A stretch of DNA of 6,416 bases. Source: Flavobacteriaceae bacterium. Its GTDB lineage: Bacteria; Bacteroidota; Bacteroidia; Flavobacteriales; Flavobacteriaceae. Positions within the stretch are counted from its first letter, which is position 1. Each line of letters starts with the position of its first letter. The position numbers and the translations under genes are program-made. The notes under the pieces were generated by a model. It was not told the origin of the DNA. It did not search any database and was given only the letters and a program-made list of their open reading frames with translations. Positions 5,844 through 6,416 of this stretch are shown here, one piece after another. The stretch spans positions 1 through 6,416 of the forward strand of contig JAGLKH010000132.1 of NCBI GenBank assembly GCA_023141985.1, written 5' to 3'.

Positions 5844-6254
5844 TTATCTTAATCGATCTACAGATTTTACAAGTTCTTCATCCTTTTTTATGGCTTTATT
5901 GGCTAAAACCAAAAACACGATAGAAAAAATAGGTAGAAGCATCCCAATACCTTTCTCTGAAACGTCTGTTTCTCCAGATAAATTTAGTGATCGATACACA
6001 AATAATCCTAGTAAAATAAAGTTTAATATGATGTTAAGTCGCCCCAAAACAAATTGGAGTTTCCTGTTTTTAAACATAAAAATTGCAATTAACGATAATA
6101 TTGCCGAACCTAAGAACAAAGCAAAATATAACAACTCTTCTTTAGCATAAAACTCAGTTTTATCAATAGTTGTCCATAAATGAAGTACAAAAATCAAACC
6201 CCCGGAAATTCCAGCCGAAATAAGTAAGTATATAGTTTGTATCCTTTGCAACAT
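5844..6254 (-). CDS. DUF4293 family membrane protein
   Basis: Small integral membrane protein of unknown function, limited to Bacteroidota as far as I know. The 136-residue protein begins MLQRIQTIYLL, the family signature, and ends with the conserved charged tail KKDEELVKSVDRLR. Four hydrophobic segments are visible: about 7-27, 42-60, 69-87 and 103-119, with a short basic loop FKNRK (61-65) between the second and third. Length is normal and no catalytic motif is apparent. In flavobacteria this gene is often found beside rho (from memory), but rho is not visible in the remaining 162 bases. The ATG at 6254 is preceded by an A-rich stretch (ACTAAAAA) and no Shine-Dalgarno sequence, as is usual in this phylum. 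A -7 promoter motif lies about 20 bases upstream, and a bidirectional terminator follows the gene. Confidence 0.93.
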   Translation of the reverse strand: MLQRIQTIYLLISAGISGGLIFVLHLWTTIDKTEFYAKEELLYFALFLGSAILSLIAIFMFKNRKLQFVLGRLNIILNFILLGLFVYRSLNLSGETDVSEKGIGMLLPIFSIVFLVLANKAIKKDEELVKSVDRLR

Positions 6255-6272
6255 TTTTTAGTAATTGAAATG

Positions 6273-6280
6273 CAAAAATA
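6273..6280 (-). promoter_or_regulatory. Candidate -7 promoter element for the DUF4293 gene
   Basis: The minus strand reads TATTTTTG, matching TAnnTTTG. Transcription would begin near 6267, giving a leader of about 13 bases. No TTG-type -33 element is seen at the expected distance, and the region is very AT-rich, so a chance match is possible. Confidence 0.4.
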
Positions 6281-6342
6281 ATAGTTTCTTTTTTATTACT
6301 TATATAATTATTAAAAATAAAGTTGTATTATTGCATTATAAA

Positions 6343-6368
6343 TGTACAACACCCTAAATGTTGTTACA
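6343..6368. other. Imperfect hairpin in the right-edge intergenic sequence
   Basis: TGTACAACA (6343-6351) pairs with TGTTGT plus ACA (6359-6364 and 6366-6368) with one bulged T at 6365 and a loop CCCTAAA. No T-run follows on either strand, so it is not an intrinsic terminator. It could be an operator or a leader structure of a gene beginning right of the window; 6255-6416 otherwise holds no supported gene. Confidence 0.3.
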
Positions 6369-6416
6369 TATAAATCTTCAAAAAAAAGCATAATTCAATT
6401 TTTCCCTAGTATTCCT

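Noticed and set aside
5890..6150. Plus-strand open frame of 86 codons antisense to the DUF4293 gene
   Set aside because: The opposite strand encodes a clear DUF4293 protein with conserved ends; the plus-strand translation shows no family features.
6300..6416. Minus-strand open frame from the right edge, tested as the 3' end of rho
   Set aside because: The translation (RNTREKLNYAFFEDLY...) has no Rho C-terminal motif and is of the composition expected from AT-rich intergenic DNA.

Overview
The window comes from an AT-rich genome of the phylum Bacteroidota, most likely a member of the Flavobacteriaceae. This rests on the protein sequences (FolP, CdaA, TruA and DUF4293 variants of flavobacterial type), on the near absence of Shine-Dalgarno sequences, and on two matches to the Bacteroidota -7 promoter motif TAnnTTTG. 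The genome was not identified to genus.

Layout. Positions 51-2410 carry a plus-strand cluster: folP (dihydropteroate synthase), an unrecognised lipoprotein gene, and cdaA (membrane diadenylate cyclase making c-di-AMP). Converging on it with an 8-base gap are two minus-strand genes read as truA (tRNA pseudouridine synthase) then an MsbA-type ABC exporter, overlapping by 8 bases. A 291-base divergent region (4952-5242) separates truA from a plus-strand YfcE/MJ0936-like metallophosphoesterase gene. That gene converges on a minus-strand DUF4293 membrane-protein gene across a bidirectional terminator. The last 162 bases hold no supported gene; they contain the probable DUF4293 promoter and an imperfect hairpin.

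The genes are chromosomal housekeeping genes: folate synthesis, second-messenger synthesis, tRNA modification, lipid or drug export. I see no defence system, prophage, transposase, CRISPR array or RNA gene. The only unit likely to be functionally coupled is the three-gene folP cluster and the overlapping truA-exporter pair.

The unusual content is repeat DNA. Five short hairpins (stem 7-11 bp, loop 4 nt) share outer bases of the type TCATT...AATCT while their stem bases differ in a compensated way, so they look like one REP-like superfamily. Two of them were absorbed into coding sequence and form the C-termini of FolP and TruA. Two form an opposed, REPIN-like pair in the truA/phosphoesterase intergenic region. 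Two copies of one subtype bound truA as inverted repeats matching at 29 of 30 positions, each ending on the start codon of the neighbouring gene (exporter on one side, phosphoesterase on the other). A different palindromic repeat follows the phosphoesterase gene. No window-encoded enzyme for moving these repeats is present.
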